Of a stretch of DNA of 49,521 nt, positions 8,133 through 17,575 are shown piece after piece. Position numbers and translations under genes: made by a program. The DNA is from Halocynthiibacter namhaensis. GTDB taxonomy: Bacteria; Pseudomonadota; Alphaproteobacteria; Rhodobacterales; Rhodobacteraceae. The stretch lies in assembly GCF_000812685.1 (NCBI RefSeq), contig NZ_JWIF01000004.1:1-49521 (forward strand), read 5' to 3'. Within the stretch, counting starts at the first letter, position 1. The number at the start of each line of letters is the position of its first letter. The notes under the pieces are model-generated. The model had not been told where the DNA came from. It saw nothing but the letters and a program-made list of their open reading frames with translations, and searched no databases.

Positions 8133-8822
8133 TCAAACCCCAAGATATTTGTCGGTTAAATCGGTGGTCAGATCGGTCATTGATCCCATCCAGGCTGTGC
8201 TGCCTTTTTCCAAGATCACCGCACGATCAGCGACCTGCCGCAGTTCCCTGAGGGTTTTGTCGACCACCAAAATGGCCAAGCCGGTTTCAGTCTTAAGTCG
8301 ATGAATTACAGCCCAGATTTCTTGACGCACAACGGGGGCAAGCCCTTCAGTTGCTTCGTCCAAAATCAGCAGACGCGGGTTTGTCATCAAGGCACGCCCA
8401 ATGGCCAACATCTGTTGTTCCCCGCCGGAAAGCGTATTCGCCATTTGACTGCGGCGTTCCGTTAGACGTGGAAAAAACGCGCCTATGGTTTTGGTCGTCC
8501 AGTGGCCTGGGCGGGCCGTGGCGATTAGGTTTTCCTCGACCGTTAGATTGGGAAAACAACGCCGCCCCTCAGGCACAAGGCCAATTCCCAATTGCGCCGC
8601 CTTATGTGAGGGCAACTTGCCAAGGTCTTGGCCTGCAAATTCCAACACCCCGTCACGATGCTTTAACATCCGGCAGATTGTGCTGATGGTTGTGGTTTTA
8701 CCCATGCCGTTGCGACCCATCAGGGCGAGAACTTCGCCTTCATTGATCGTAAAGTTGACGTCAAAAAGAGCTTGGGAGGCACCATAAAATGCGGTGAGGT
8801 TTTCAATCTTTAGCAATGTCAT
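8133..8822 (-). CDS. livF: branched-chain amino acid-type ABC transporter ATP-binding protein LivF
   Basis: This is one of two nucleotide-binding subunits of a HAAT-type importer. The 229-residue product has Walker A (GRNGMGKTTT, about 36-45), the LSGGEQQ signature and Walker B followed by LDEATEGLAP, the last being a LivF hallmark. Its ATG overlaps the livG stop (TAATG). Placement inside the aminobenzoate operon suggests the importer carries the aromatic substrate rather than leucine. Confidence 0.93.
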   Translation of the reverse strand: MTLLKIENLTAFYGASQALFDVNFTINEGEVLALMGRNGMGKTTTISTICRMLKHRDGVLEFAGQDLGKLPSHKAAQLGIGLVPEGRRCFPNLTVEENLIATARPGHWTTKTIGAFFPRLTERRSQMANTLSGGEQQMLAIGRALMTNPRLLILDEATEGLAPVVRQEIWAVIHRLKTETGLAILVVDKTLRELRQVADRAVILEKGSTAWMGSMTDLTTDLTDKYLGV

Positions 8823-9574
8823 TACGTCTCCCCCTCATCACCCAGATAGGCTTCGCGCACCAAAGGGTTAGATCGAATGTCAGTTGGGGTACCAGAGGCG
8901 ATGATACGACCGTAAACCAGAACAGATATTCGATCTGCCAGCGCAAAAACGGCATCCATATCATGTTCAACCAATAGGATCGGAGCTTCTTGTTTCAGGT
9001 CGCGCAGGAACCCGGTCAAACGTTCCGATCCGCCATGACCAAGACCCGCCATGGGTTCATCCATCAGAAAGGCTTTGGGCTTTTGTGTGAGGGCAACTGC
9101 GACTTCCAACTGGCGGCGCTCACCATGGGAAATCTCGCTGACGCGTTCGCCAGAACGATGGGCCAACCCAACTCGTTCTAGGGCAGATCTGGCGATCTCT
9201 AGCAGGGGCTTGTCCTTCATCACGGGATGCCAGAAACGCGATACGCGCCCATCAGATCCGAGGGCACCAAAAACAGTGTTTTGCAGCACTGTCATTTCCG
9301 GCGCGAGCTGGGAAATTTGAAACGTACGCCCAAGACCGAGGCGGGCCCGCGCGGGAGCCGCGAGGGATGTGATGTCTTGGCCTGCGAAATGAACCGACCC
9401 GCTGTCTGGCTTCAATCCACCTGCGATTTGATTGATCAATGTGGATTTTCCGGCCCCGTTCGGTCCGATCAGTGCGTGAATTTCACCCGATTTCAAGGAC
9501 AGGGAAATATTGTCTGATGCTTTCAGCGCCCCGAAACTTTTTGAAATGGCGCGAACGTCGAGAATATCAGTCAT
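8822..9574 (-). CDS. livG: branched-chain amino acid-type ABC transporter ATP-binding protein LivG
   Basis: This is the second ATPase of the importer, 250 residues. Walker A reads GPNGAGKST, the signature ISHGERRQLEV is of the LivG type (SHGE rather than SGGE), and Walker B is FLMDEPMAGLGHG. The C-terminal BCA-type extension (PLVREAYLGDEGE) is present and matches the family's C-terminal YLG motif. It overlaps livM by 8 bases, so the genes are coupled. It acts with LivF at the cytoplasmic face of LivHM. Confidence 0.94.
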   Translation of the reverse strand: MTDILDVRAISKSFGALKASDNISLSLKSGEIHALIGPNGAGKSTLINQIAGGLKPDSGSVHFAGQDITSLAAPARARLGLGRTFQISQLAPEMTVLQNTVFGALGSDGRVSRFWHPVMKDKPLLEIARSALERVGLAHRSGERVSEISHGERRQLEVAVALTQKPKAFLMDEPMAGLGHGGSERLTGFLRDLKQEAPILLVEHDMDAVFALADRISVLVYGRIIASGTPTDIRSNPLVREAYLGDEGET

Positions 9575-10550
9575 GTGCGGCCTCGCGCTTTGTTAGAAGG
9601 CCAATCACTCCGCCGGGCGCAAACAGAACGACCATCAGCAACAGCAGGCCCAGGAAGATCTGCCAGTAATCTGAAACGCCGCCAAGGAAATGTTCCAACA
9701 TGATATAGATCGCGGCGCCCACAAGCGGGGCAAACAAGCGCCCGGTGCCGCCAAGAATGACAAAAATCATAATCTCGCCCGAGGTGTGCCATGATAGCAT
9801 CGTGGGGCTGACGAAACGGTTGAGATCAGCCGACACGGCTCCCGCGAGGCCACAGATCATTCCAGAGATTACAAAAGCAATTAGACGAATTTTATAGGGT
9901 GTTAACCCAACAGCCTGGGTGCGGGTTTCGTTCTGGCGGGTCGCTTGTAAGGCCATTCCAAAACGAGAATGTTCTAGACGCGAAGATAGAAAAATCACTG
10001 CGGTCAATATGGCGAAACACAGCGCAAAGAATTGTATCGGCACAAGCGTATTCAAGCCCGGGAAGTCGTTTCGTACATAGATAGATAACCCGTCTTCGCC
10101 GCCATACGCGGGCCAGGAGATTGCGAAGAAATAGATCATTTGCCCAAAAGCCAGGGTGATCATAATGAAATAGGCCCCATTGGTGCGCAGACTAAGGGCA
10201 CCAATGGCAAGGGCGGCAATGCCTGACATGATAATCGCCAGGACCCAGATCACCGGCATGGATTTTGTGCCCTCAATCAGGAAAGGGGTTTCCATAATGG
10301 GCGCATAGCTTTGGGCGTGGCTTGCAAGAATGCCCATCGCATAGCCGCCAATTCCGAAAAACGCGGCGTGTCCAAGTGAAACCATTCCCCCCAGACCCAG
10401 CGCGATGTTCAGCCCGACACCGGCAAGGGCAAGCACGCAGATTTTGGTGGCCAGCGTGATTGTATAGATCTCGCCCATTTGCCAGGCAGCCAATGGCACG
10501 CCCAGAAACAACAGCCAAATTGCGGTGTTCAGATCTGTCTCTTTGATCAT
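9567..10550 (-). CDS. livM: branched-chain amino acid-type ABC transporter permease LivM
   Basis: This permease subunit has 327 residues, eight to ten hydrophobic segments and the LivM-type GVGLNIALGLGGMVSLGHAAF stretch. The frame stays open far upstream into livH, but that part is arginine-rich, unlike a permease, and is a shadow of livH. The real start is the ATG at 10550, which overlaps the livH TGA (ATGA). With LivH it forms the membrane channel of the importer. Confidence 0.93.
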   Translation of the reverse strand: MIKETDLNTAIWLLFLGVPLAAWQMGEIYTITLATKICVLALAGVGLNIALGLGGMVSLGHAAFFGIGGYAMGILASHAQSYAPIMETPFLIEGTKSMPVIWVLAIIMSGIAALAIGALSLRTNGAYFIMITLAFGQMIYFFAISWPAYGGEDGLSIYVRNDFPGLNTLVPIQFFALCFAILTAVIFLSSRLEHSRFGMALQATRQNETRTQAVGLTPYKIRLIAFVISGMICGLAGAVSADLNRFVSPTMLSWHTSGEIMIFVILGGTGRLFAPLVGAAIYIMLEHFLGGVSDYWQIFLGLLLLMVVLFAPGGVIGLLTKREAAHD

Positions 10551-11467
10551 GATGCGCCTCCGAACAGGCCTTGGGGTTTGAAGATCAAAACCCCGGCCAT
10601 GAGGATGTAGATCAACATGGATGCAAGCGATGATCCTATCGTGGTCGCGCTGGTGTTTTCCATGAAGGTTGCGAAAAACTGTGGCAGCAGGAACCGCCCT
10701 AATGTGTCGGTCATTCCGACAAGTATTGCACCGATCAAAGCGCCTTTCACCGATCCAATTCCGCCGATCACGATCACCACAAAAGCAAGGATCAAAACAG
10801 GTTCCCCCATGCCGATTTGCACCGATTGGATTGCGCCGACCAATGCGCCTGCCAGGCCTGCCAGGGCAGCCCCCAAGGCGAATACAATCGTATAGAGCCA
10901 TGCGATATCAACGCCGAGGGCTGCAATCATTTCGCGATCGCTTTCGCCTGCTCGGATGCGGATACCAAGACGGGTCCGCGTGATGAGCAGGTAAAGCCCC
11001 AATGCCACCAGCAAACCCACGACAATGATCATCAGGCGGTAGGCCGGATATTGAATGCCAAGGGGCAAAGACACCGGGCCAGACAGCAAGTCCGGTACAT
11101 CTAGGAACAATGGGAAAGACCCGAAAACCCAACGGGTGCCCTCGGAAAATATCAAGATCAGGGCGAAGGTTGCCAGAACTTGATCCAGGTGATCACGGGC
11201 GTATAGGCGACGAATGACAAGGGTTTCCACCAGAACACCTGCTGCGGCGGCCCCAGCAAGAGCCGCTCCCAGACCCAGCAAAAAAGACCCGGTGAAGGCG
11301 GCCACTGCAGCGCAGATAAAGCCACCAATCATATACAGTGACCCATGGGCAAGATTGATCAGCCCCATAACGCCAAACACGAGCGTCAGTCCGGCGGACA
11401 TGAGAAAAAGCATCACCCCGAATTGCAGGCCGTTCAGCACCTGTTCGGCAAAAAGTGCCAGTGGCAT
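10547..11467 (-). CDS. livH: branched-chain amino acid-type ABC transporter permease LivH
   Basis: This permease subunit has 306 residues and begins MPLALFAEQVLNGLQFGVML, the normal LivH start. The LGVMGLINLAHGSLYMIGG-like segment (here FGVMGLINLAHGSLYM) is a LivH signature. I chose the ATG at 11467, with AGGAAA upstream; the open frame extends 14 codons further but without a better ribosome site. It follows the binding-protein gene after a stable stem-loop. Confidence 0.94.
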   Translation of the reverse strand: MPLALFAEQVLNGLQFGVMLFLMSAGLTLVFGVMGLINLAHGSLYMIGGFICAAVAAFTGSFLLGLGAALAGAAAAGVLVETLVIRRLYARDHLDQVLATFALILIFSEGTRWVFGSFPLFLDVPDLLSGPVSLPLGIQYPAYRLMIIVVGLLVALGLYLLITRTRLGIRIRAGESDREMIAALGVDIAWLYTIVFALGAALAGLAGALVGAIQSVQIGMGEPVLILAFVVIVIGGIGSVKGALIGAILVGMTDTLGRFLLPQFFATFMENTSATTIGSSLASMLIYILMAGVLIFKPQGLFGGAS

Positions 11468-11499
11468 GTTAGATTTCCTGTTCGCAGTCGTCATTATGT

Positions 11500-11525
11500 G
11501 GCCGGGCAACTGCGGTCGCCCGGCC
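11500..11525 (-). other. stem-loop between binding-protein gene and livH
   Basis: A perfect 8-bp GC-rich stem (GGCCGGGC / GCCCGGCC, 10-base loop) lies in the 66-base gap after the substrate-binding gene. There is no T-run. Such stem-loops often protect the 3' end of the binding-protein message so that it is made in excess over the membrane subunits; this is inference from position. Confidence 0.5.
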
Positions 11526-11533
11526 TTGTGACT

Positions 11534-12670
11534 TTAGTTCAGTGAACAATCAGCCGCATAGGCATCGGCGTGGTTCTCTAGGCCCGTGCCAATGATACGG
11601 TTGGTGTAGACGTCACCTTCTTTGATGACTTCACGTACATAGATGTCTTGGATCGGGTGATGGTTGGACCCGAATTCAAAGTCACCACGTACAGATGCGA
11701 AATCGGCGGCCTCCAGGGCGGCCCGGAACGCATCCTGATCATCCACATCCGCCACATTCATAGCAGAGATAATCAGGTTCGCAGTGTCATAGCCTTGTGA
11801 GGCATACAGTGAAGGCAAACGTCCATACTCAGCCTGAAACGCTTCGACAAATGCGGCATTCGCAGCGTTATCGATGTCTTTGTTCCACTGACTGGTGTTC
11901 ACCACACCAAGGGCCGCATCGCCAACTGCCTGCAAAATCCCCTGATCAAACGAGAAGGCCGGACCAACAACCGGAAGATCCACACCTGAAGCTGCATATT
12001 GCTTCAGAAATGCGATCCCCATGCCGCCGGGCAGGAAGAAATAGACACTATCTGCGCCAGAAGCGCGAATTTGTGCGATTTCAGCGGCATAATCCGTTTG
12101 GCCAAGCTGGGTGTAGATTTCGCCTGCAAGTTCGCCCTCATACATGCGTTTATACCCTGTCAAAGCATCCTGACCGGCGGGATAGTTTGGCGCGAGAATG
12201 AAGGAGTTCGCATATTCGGCGGAATTGGCGTAAGCGCCGGCAGCTTCATGCAGGTTGTCATTCTGCCACGCGACGTTGAAGTAATTCTCATGACAGCCAC
12301 GACCCGCCAGCGCGGATGGGCCTGCATTGGGTGATAGGTAGAATTTCCCCTGCGCCGTGGCCGACGGCACAACGGCCATGGCAAGATTGGACCAGATGAT
12401 GCCGGTCAGAATGTCCACGTCTTCGGATTGGATCATTTTATCGGCAAGTTGTACGGCGATGTCTGGTTTGCGTTGATCATCTTCGATCACCACTTCCAGA
12501 TCGTCACGCCCGGCCATTTGGGTTGCCAACATAAATCCATCACGCACGTCAATTCCAAGACCGGCCCCCCCGCCGGACAATGTTGTGATCATGCCGACTT
12601 TCACGTCCGCGGTGGCCTGTGTCGCCATCAGTACGGCGGCGCTGGCCATCAGTGTTTTAAGTGCTTTCAT
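11534..12670 (-). CDS. ABC transporter substrate-binding protein (Leu/Ile/Val-binding fold)
   Basis: This is the periplasmic binding protein of the LivFGHM importer, 378 residues. A signal peptide (MKALKTLMASAAVLMATQATA, cleaved before DVKVG) is followed by the type I periplasmic fold, beginning VGMITTLSGGGAGLGIDVRDGF. The start at 12670 is preceded by GGGAGGAAA; the frame upstream is a non-family extension. Because the neighbouring genes degrade an aromatic CoA ester, the likely ligand is anthranilate or a related benzoate, as seen for some members of this family, not a branched-chain amino acid. Confidence 0.9.
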   Translation of the reverse strand: MKALKTLMASAAVLMATQATADVKVGMITTLSGGGAGLGIDVRDGFMLATQMAGRDDLEVVIEDDQRKPDIAVQLADKMIQSEDVDILTGIIWSNLAMAVVPSATAQGKFYLSPNAGPSALAGRGCHENYFNVAWQNDNLHEAAGAYANSAEYANSFILAPNYPAGQDALTGYKRMYEGELAGEIYTQLGQTDYAAEIAQIRASGADSVYFFLPGGMGIAFLKQYAASGVDLPVVGPAFSFDQGILQAVGDAALGVVNTSQWNKDIDNAANAAFVEAFQAEYGRLPSLYASQGYDTANLIISAMNVADVDDQDAFRAALEAADFASVRGDFEFGSNHHPIQDIYVREVIKEGDVYTNRIIGTGLENHADAYAADCSLN

Positions 12671-12722
12671 CGTTTCCTCCCTTAGAATTACGCCCTCAGT
12701 TTGGGCTTTCATTCGTCTGTTG

Positions 12723-14348
12723 TCATCCGCTTTCTTTAAGCCTGAAGCGTTGTATTTTGCCTGTTTCTGTTTTGGGTAAGGCTGCAGTGAAGATCACAGA
12801 GCGTGGGTATTTGAACGGCGCGATCACCGCCTTCACATGATCCTGCAGTGCTTTGGTCATCGCATCACCTGCAACCGCATGTGCATTCAGCACAACATGG
12901 GCCTGAACGATGGATCCACGTGCGTCATCTGGCGCACCGATTACAGCGCATTCTGCCACATCCGGATGGGATAGAAGGGCTGCTTCCACCTCAGGCCCCG
13001 CGATATTATAACCGGATGAGATAATCATATCGTCATTGCGCGCGGCGAAATGCAGATAGCCATCTGCATCTTGCACAAAGCTATCGCCGGTTACGTTCCA
13101 ACCCTTCAGCACATAACCCGACTGGCGGTCATCCGACATATATCGACACCCCGTTGGGCCACGAACCGCAAGCCGTCCAACCTCCCCCGTTGGGACGTCC
13201 TGCCCCGCGTCATCAATGACTTTCACCTCATAGCCCGTGACAGGTTTTCCCGTGCAAGCGGGACGATGATCATCAAAGCGGTTTGAGATAAAGATATGCA
13301 GCATTTCAGTCGCGCCAATACCGTCCAACATCGGTTTGCCGGTTTTGCGCATCCAGTCGTCATAGACGGGCTTGGGCAGGGTCTCCCCCGCTGAAACGGC
13401 GGCGCGCAGGCTGGATAGATCGGCGCCGTCCTCCATCGCGGCCAGCATCGCGCGATACGCGGTAGGGGCGGTGAAACAGACCGTTGCCTTATATTTCTCA
13501 ATGATCTCAATCATGTTCGGGGGGCTGGCGTTTTCTAGCAATGTGGCTGCTGCGCCAAAGCGCAAAGGGAAAATCGCAAGCCCGCCAAGACCAAAAGTGA
13601 AGGCCAAAGGGGGGGACCCGATGAATATGTCAGACGGTTGCACATCCAAAACCTCACGTGCATATCCATCCGCGATGATCAATAAATCGCGGTGAAAATG
13701 CATGGTTGCCTTGGGATCACCCGTGGTGCCCGAGGTAAACCCCAGCAAGGCGACGTCGTCTTGGGACGTGGGGCAGGGGGTGAATTGCACCGGTTTTTCC
13801 AGCGCCAGCCGGTCAAGTTCGGCGTCATGATTTGAGGTGCCGTCAAAACCCGTAACCGCTTTCAGATAGGTGCTGTCTTTTGCGCAACCCGTCATTTCAT
13901 CCATCAGGCGCGTGTCACATAGCGCATGGGTGATTTCTGCTTTGTCGACAATCTTCGCCAATTCCGTTGCGCGCAACATGGGCATGGTGTTGACAACCAC
14001 CGCGCCGACCTTCGTCGCGGCCAGCCAGCAGGCCACCATCGCCGGATTATTGGCAGATCGGATCAAGACGCGATTGCCAGGCTTCACCCCCAAATCATCT
14101 TTCAGCGCATGGGCCAAACGGTTGGTCCAATCGGCAAGTTCCTTATAGGTGCGTCGCCGCCCGTTTCCGATCAAGGCAGTATGATCACCAAAGCCGCGTT
14201 CGACCATGGCGTCACATAATTCATGCCCGGCGTTCAGCTGATCCGGGTAGTCAAACCCATCCAGAAGGAACTCTGGCCAGTGATCCACGGGCGGCAGATT
14301 ATCACGCGTGAAACTGTCCACATGCGCGCTTTCGCCTAACTTCGTCAT
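12723..14348 (-). CDS. 2-aminobenzoate (benzoate-family) CoA ligase
   Basis: This ANL-superfamily enzyme activates an aromatic acid with ATP and CoA. The 541-residue product has the P-loop-like LLGFTSGTTGDPKATMHFHRD motif (about 205-225), the substrate/adenylate region DGIGATEMLHIF (about 345), the hinge YNIAGPEVE (about 440) and the catalytic lysine in PKTETGKIQR near the C-terminus. The ATEMLHIF stretch is typical of the benzoate/aminobenzoate ligase group. The start at 14348 has GGGAGGAAA upstream. It sits directly before the importer genes and after the acyl-CoA dehydrogenase, so 2-aminobenzoate is the likeliest substrate; benzoate or a substituted benzoate cannot be excluded. Confidence 0.88.
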   Translation of the reverse strand: MTKLGESAHVDSFTRDNLPPVDHWPEFLLDGFDYPDQLNAGHELCDAMVERGFGDHTALIGNGRRRTYKELADWTNRLAHALKDDLGVKPGNRVLIRSANNPAMVACWLAATKVGAVVVNTMPMLRATELAKIVDKAEITHALCDTRLMDEMTGCAKDSTYLKAVTGFDGTSNHDAELDRLALEKPVQFTPCPTSQDDVALLGFTSGTTGDPKATMHFHRDLLIIADGYAREVLDVQPSDIFIGSPPLAFTFGLGGLAIFPLRFGAAATLLENASPPNMIEIIEKYKATVCFTAPTAYRAMLAAMEDGADLSSLRAAVSAGETLPKPVYDDWMRKTGKPMLDGIGATEMLHIFISNRFDDHRPACTGKPVTGYEVKVIDDAGQDVPTGEVGRLAVRGPTGCRYMSDDRQSGYVLKGWNVTGDSFVQDADGYLHFAARNDDMIISSGYNIAGPEVEAALLSHPDVAECAVIGAPDDARGSIVQAHVVLNAHAVAGDAMTKALQDHVKAVIAPFKYPRSVIFTAALPKTETGKIQRFRLKESG

Positions 14349-14393
14349 TGCGTTTCCTCCCTTACAGTCTGCCTCCCAACAGCCCGTGTGTGT

Positions 14394-15548
14394 TCAGTCC
14401 TTCAGCGTCTCCCGCGCGATCACGACCCGCTGCACATCGCTTGCACCTTCGTAAATGCGCAAAGCTCTGATTTCGCGGTATAGCTTTTCAACCATCATGC
14501 CAGATCGCACACCGTCACCGCCGAACAATTGCACAGCGCTGTCGATCACTTTCTGTGCTTCTTCCGTTGAAAATAGCTTGGCCATTGCGGCTTCTCGCGT
14601 GATGCGCGGTGCGCCCATGTCCTTGGTCCAGGCCGCGCGGTAGATCAGTAAGGCGCTGGCGTCGATCTTTAAAGCCATATCCGCAATGTGGCCTTGAACC
14701 ATCTGTAAATCAGCCAAAGCAGCCCCCTGCACATGGCGGGATTTGACCCGTGCTGTTGCCTCGTCAAGCGCGCGGCGGGCAAAGCCAAGGGCCGCGGCTG
14801 CGACGGTTGATCGGAACACATCCAGGACCGACATGGCAATTTTGAAACCCTGCCCTGGTTGTCCAATCATCGCGCTGGCGGGAATGCGGCAATCTGTAAA
14901 GCGAAGGGTCGCAAGTGGGTGTGGTGCGATGGTTTCTTGGCGTTCAGTAATTTCAAAACCCGGCAACCCTGCTGGCAGGATAAAGGCGGATAGGCCGCGT
15001 GCCCCTGGTGCTTCGCCTGTGCGTGCGAATAGGGTGTAAACATCTGCGATCCCACCGTTTGAGATCCAGGTTTTCTCGCCGTTTAGCACATATTCATCGC
15101 CGTCGCGCTGGGCGGTCATTGTGGAATTTGCCACATCAGACCCGGATTGTGGTTCGGTCAATGCAAAGGCGGAAATGGCCATGCCGTTGCGCGTCTTTGG
15201 CAACCACTCAGCCTTCTGCGCCTCTGTCCCAAACAGCGAAATCGCGCCTGTACCCAGCCCCTGCATCGCAAAGGAAAAATCTGCCAACCCGTCATGATAA
15301 GCCAGTGTTTCGCGGATCAAGCACAGGGTGCGGACATCAAGCTTGGCATTTGCGTCTGTGTGATTAACCGCGGAATGCGCCGCCCAACCGTCACGTCCCA
15401 ATCGTGCCACAAGATCCTGACACAGTGCATCAGTGTTGGAATGGTCAAGGTCAGACAGCTCCTGCGTCGCCCAAGTCTGTAGATTTGCCGCCAGATCACG
15501 ATGTCGGTCATCAAAGAATGGCCATGAAAGAAATGTTGTATCCGCCAT
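14394..15548 (-). CDS. acyl-CoA dehydrogenase
   Basis: This FAD enzyme of 384 residues belongs to the acyl-CoA dehydrogenase family. The [16 protein letters not shown] stretch (about 130-145) contacts the flavin and substrate, and the C-terminal [18 protein letters not shown] carries the usual catalytic glutamate. It probably oxidises an alicyclic or ring-opened CoA ester formed after dearomatisation of 2-aminobenzoyl-CoA. It follows the enoyl-CoA hydratase by three bases and precedes the ligase by 45. Confidence 0.92.
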   Translation of the reverse strand: MADTTFLSWPFFDDRHRDLAANLQTWATQELSDLDHSNTDALCQDLVARLGRDGWAAHSAVNHTDANAKLDVRTLCLIRETLAYHDGLADFSFAMQGLGTGAISLFGTEAQKAEWLPKTRNGMAISAFALTEPQSGSDVANSTMTAQRDGDEYVLNGEKTWISNGGIADVYTLFARTGEAPGARGLSAFILPAGLPGFEITERQETIAPHPLATLRFTDCRIPASAMIGQPGQGFKIAMSVLDVFRSTVAAAALGFARRALDEATARVKSRHVQGAALADLQMVQGHIADMALKIDASALLIYRAAWTKDMGAPRITREAAMAKLFSTEEAQKVIDSAVQLFGGDGVRSGMMVEKLYREIRALRIYEGASDVQRVVIARETLKD

Positions 15549-15551
15549 TGC

Positions 15552-16361
15552 TTAATCCCCCTCAAATACAGGTTTTTCTTTGGCGACAAAAGCCTCGTAG
15601 GCGCGTTTGAAGTCTTCGGTCTGCATGCAGATGGCTTGTGCTTGTGCTTCGGCTTCTATGGCTTGGTCAATCGACATGGACCATTCTTGGTTCAGCATGG
15701 TTTTCGTCATCATATGGGCGAAGTTGGGCCCGGCTTTGATGCGATCTGCCATTGTTTTCGCTTCTGTTTCCAATGTGTCGCCTGAGACCAAACGGGAATA
15801 GAACCCCCATGCCTCGCCTTCCTGTGCTGACATGGATCGCCCGGTGTAAAGCAGATCTGCCGCGCGGGACTGTCCGATGATCCGGGGTAAGATCGCGCAA
15901 GCCCCCATATCACACCCTGCAAGTCCGACACGGGTGAACAGAAAGGCGGTTTTGGCTTCGGGGGTGGCGATGCGCATGTCGGACGCCATGGCGATAATGG
16001 CACCCGCGCCGACACAAATTCCATCCACTGCTGCAATCACGGGCTTGCCGCAATGCATGATCGCCTTGACCAGATCGCCGGTCATGCGGGTGAATTGCAT
16101 CAGTTCTTTCATGTTCATGCGGGTCAGTGGCCCGATGATATCATGCACATCACCGCCCGATGAAAAGTTCCCACCGTTTGAGGCGAAGACCACGACATCC
16201 ACATCATCAACATAATGCAAATCACGGAACCAATCGCGCAGCTCTGCATAGCTTTCGAAGGTCAGCGGGTTTTTGCGTTCAGGGCGATCCAACTGAACCG
16301 TTGCAACACGGTCTGCAATCGACAGTTTGAAATGGGTCACATCTGTGCGCGCGTTAGTCAT
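15552..16361 (-). CDS. enoyl-CoA hydratase/isomerase-family protein
   Basis: This crotonase-fold protein has 269 residues. The oxyanion-hole segments are visible: [14 protein letters not shown] (about 62-75) and [19 protein letters not shown] (about 115-133). It has no obvious targeting signal. In the operon it could hydrate an unsaturated alicyclic CoA ester or open the ring. It overlaps marR by 8 bases upstream and is followed at once by the acyl-CoA dehydrogenase. Which of the crotonase reactions it carries out cannot be told from sequence alone. Confidence 0.9.
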   Translation of the reverse strand: MTNARTDVTHFKLSIADRVATVQLDRPERKNPLTFESYAELRDWFRDLHYVDDVDVVVFASNGGNFSSGGDVHDIIGPLTRMNMKELMQFTRMTGDLVKAIMHCGKPVIAAVDGICVGAGAIIAMASDMRIATPEAKTAFLFTRVGLAGCDMGACAILPRIIGQSRAADLLYTGRSMSAQEGEAWGFYSRLVSGDTLETEAKTMADRIKAGPNFAHMMTKTMLNQEWSMSIDQAIEAEAQAQAICMQTEDFKRAYEAFVAKEKPVFEGD

Positions 16362-16803
16362 ATGTCTGATCCTCTACCGTCTGTAGTTGTGCGGAGAGGT
16401 AATCGGCATCTTCCGCTGCGAAGGCATTTAAAAGTTCGTCAATCCAGGCTTCATGTGCTTCAGCCAGTTTTGCAAAGTGGATTTTGCCGCCTTTGGTCAG
16501 GCGTACCTTGGTGGCGCGTCGGTCGCCCTTTACCGCAACTCGTTCCACCATGTCATCTTCGACCAGGCGTTCAATGATGCCCGTGACATTGCCATTTGAC
16601 ACTTTCAGCACGCCGGACAGTTCACTCATCCGTAGGCCTTCTTCATGACGCATCAACGCGGCCATGACGTCAAAGCGCGGCAAGGTAGAGCTGAACTCCA
16701 CGCGCAAACGTTCGCGCAAGGTTGCTTCAATCCCTCGGCTGGTTTTCAGCAGGCGCAGCCAAAGGCGTAGGCGGGATTTTGAATCGGGTTCAGCGTTTAC
16801 CAT
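16354..16803 (-). CDS. MarR-family transcriptional regulator of the anthranilate operon
   Basis: This 149-residue winged-helix protein has the MarR pattern: [25 protein letters not shown] (helices 2-3), [21 protein letters not shown] (recognition helix) and the wing [16 protein letters not shown]. MarR proteins of aromatic operons usually repress and respond to the CoA-ester substrate. I chose the ATG at 16803, preceded by AAGGTG. It lies inside the operon between the SDR and the hydratase genes, so it is probably autoregulated through the promoter at about 19950, where a palindrome overlaps the -35/-10 region. Confidence 0.92.
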   Translation of the reverse strand: MVNAEPDSKSRLRLWLRLLKTSRGIEATLRERLRVEFSSTLPRFDVMAALMRHEEGLRMSELSGVLKVSNGNVTGIIERLVEDDMVERVAVKGDRRATKVRLTKGGKIHFAKLAEAHEAWIDELLNAFAAEDADYLSAQLQTVEDQTYD

Positions 16804-16813
16804 TGTGTCACCT

Positions 16814-17575
16814 TCATATTTCACCGCCAGAGACAGGCAGTGCCGCACCATTCACGCCGCGTGCACTGTCAGAACACAGCCAAAGCACCAGATCCGCGAT
16901 TTCCTGGGGCGTGACGAAACGGTCTTGCGGGTTGGGCGCGCGCAGGGCTTTTTCGGCCTTGTCGCGATCCATCCCGGTTTTCTCCATGATGTTGGTGACG
17001 GATCGCTCCAACATCGGTGTTTCAATGAAACCTGGGCAAATTGCATTCACGGTGACGCCGGTTTTTGCAAGCTCTAACGCCAGTGCCCGGGTTAGCCCGA
17101 CCACGCCGTGTTTTGCCGCGACATAGCCTGCGACATAAGGATAGCCTTTTAAGCCAGCTGTTGACGCGATTGAGATCATCCGCCCTTCGCCCGCGTTTTC
17201 CATATCCGCCAGGCTGGCTTGGAAACAGTTGAACACGCCGGTCAGGTTTACGTCCAACATGGCCTGAAATTCATCGGCGGTGGTTTTCTTAAACGGCTTG
17301 CTTTCGGCAGCACCGGCATTGGCAATGATGATATCAACCGCGCCATTCACGCCACGCGCATCACGAAAGGCGGCGTTCACGGATGCCGGGTCGGTCACAT
17401 CGCATGTCACATAGCCAATGGCTTTATGTTGTTTGGCGACCTGTTTTAGGGGGGCTTCTGACCGCCCCATCACGGTCACCCGCGCACCCGCATGGGCAAG
17501 GGTTTCAGCGATTGCTGCACCGACACCTGTGCCGCCGCCAGTCACCACCGCATGTTTTCCGTTGAGGTCAGCCAT
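16814..17575 (-). CDS. SDR-family (3-hydroxyacyl-CoA-type) dehydrogenase
   Basis: This short-chain dehydrogenase has 253 residues. It shows the nucleotide motif TGGGTGVG (12-19), NAG around 85-90, and the catalytic Ser (ISIASTAG) and YxxxK (YVAAK) motifs. The C-terminal half has the PGFIETPM and PVSGGEI stretches typical of the family. It would oxidise a hydroxyacyl-CoA or reduce a ring ketone in the anthranilate pathway. Its ATG overlaps the stop of the monooxygenase gene (TAATG). Confidence 0.92.
   Translation of the reverse strand: MADLNGKHAVVTGGGTGVGAAIAETLAHAGARVTVMGRSEAPLKQVAKQHKAIGYVTCDVTDPASVNAAFRDARGVNGAVDIIIANAGAAESKPFKKTTADEFQAMLDVNLTGVFNCFQASLADMENAGEGRMISIASTAGLKGYPYVAGYVAAKHGVVGLTRALALELAKTGVTVNAICPGFIETPMLERSVTNIMEKTGMDRDKAEKALRAPNPQDRFVTPQEIADLVLWLCSDSARGVNGAALPVSGGEI

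Noticed and set aside
9567-10901. Extended N-terminus of LivM (117 extra residues)
   Set aside because: The extra residues are arginine-rich and lie inside livH; the ATG at 10550 overlaps the livH stop and gives the normal permease start.
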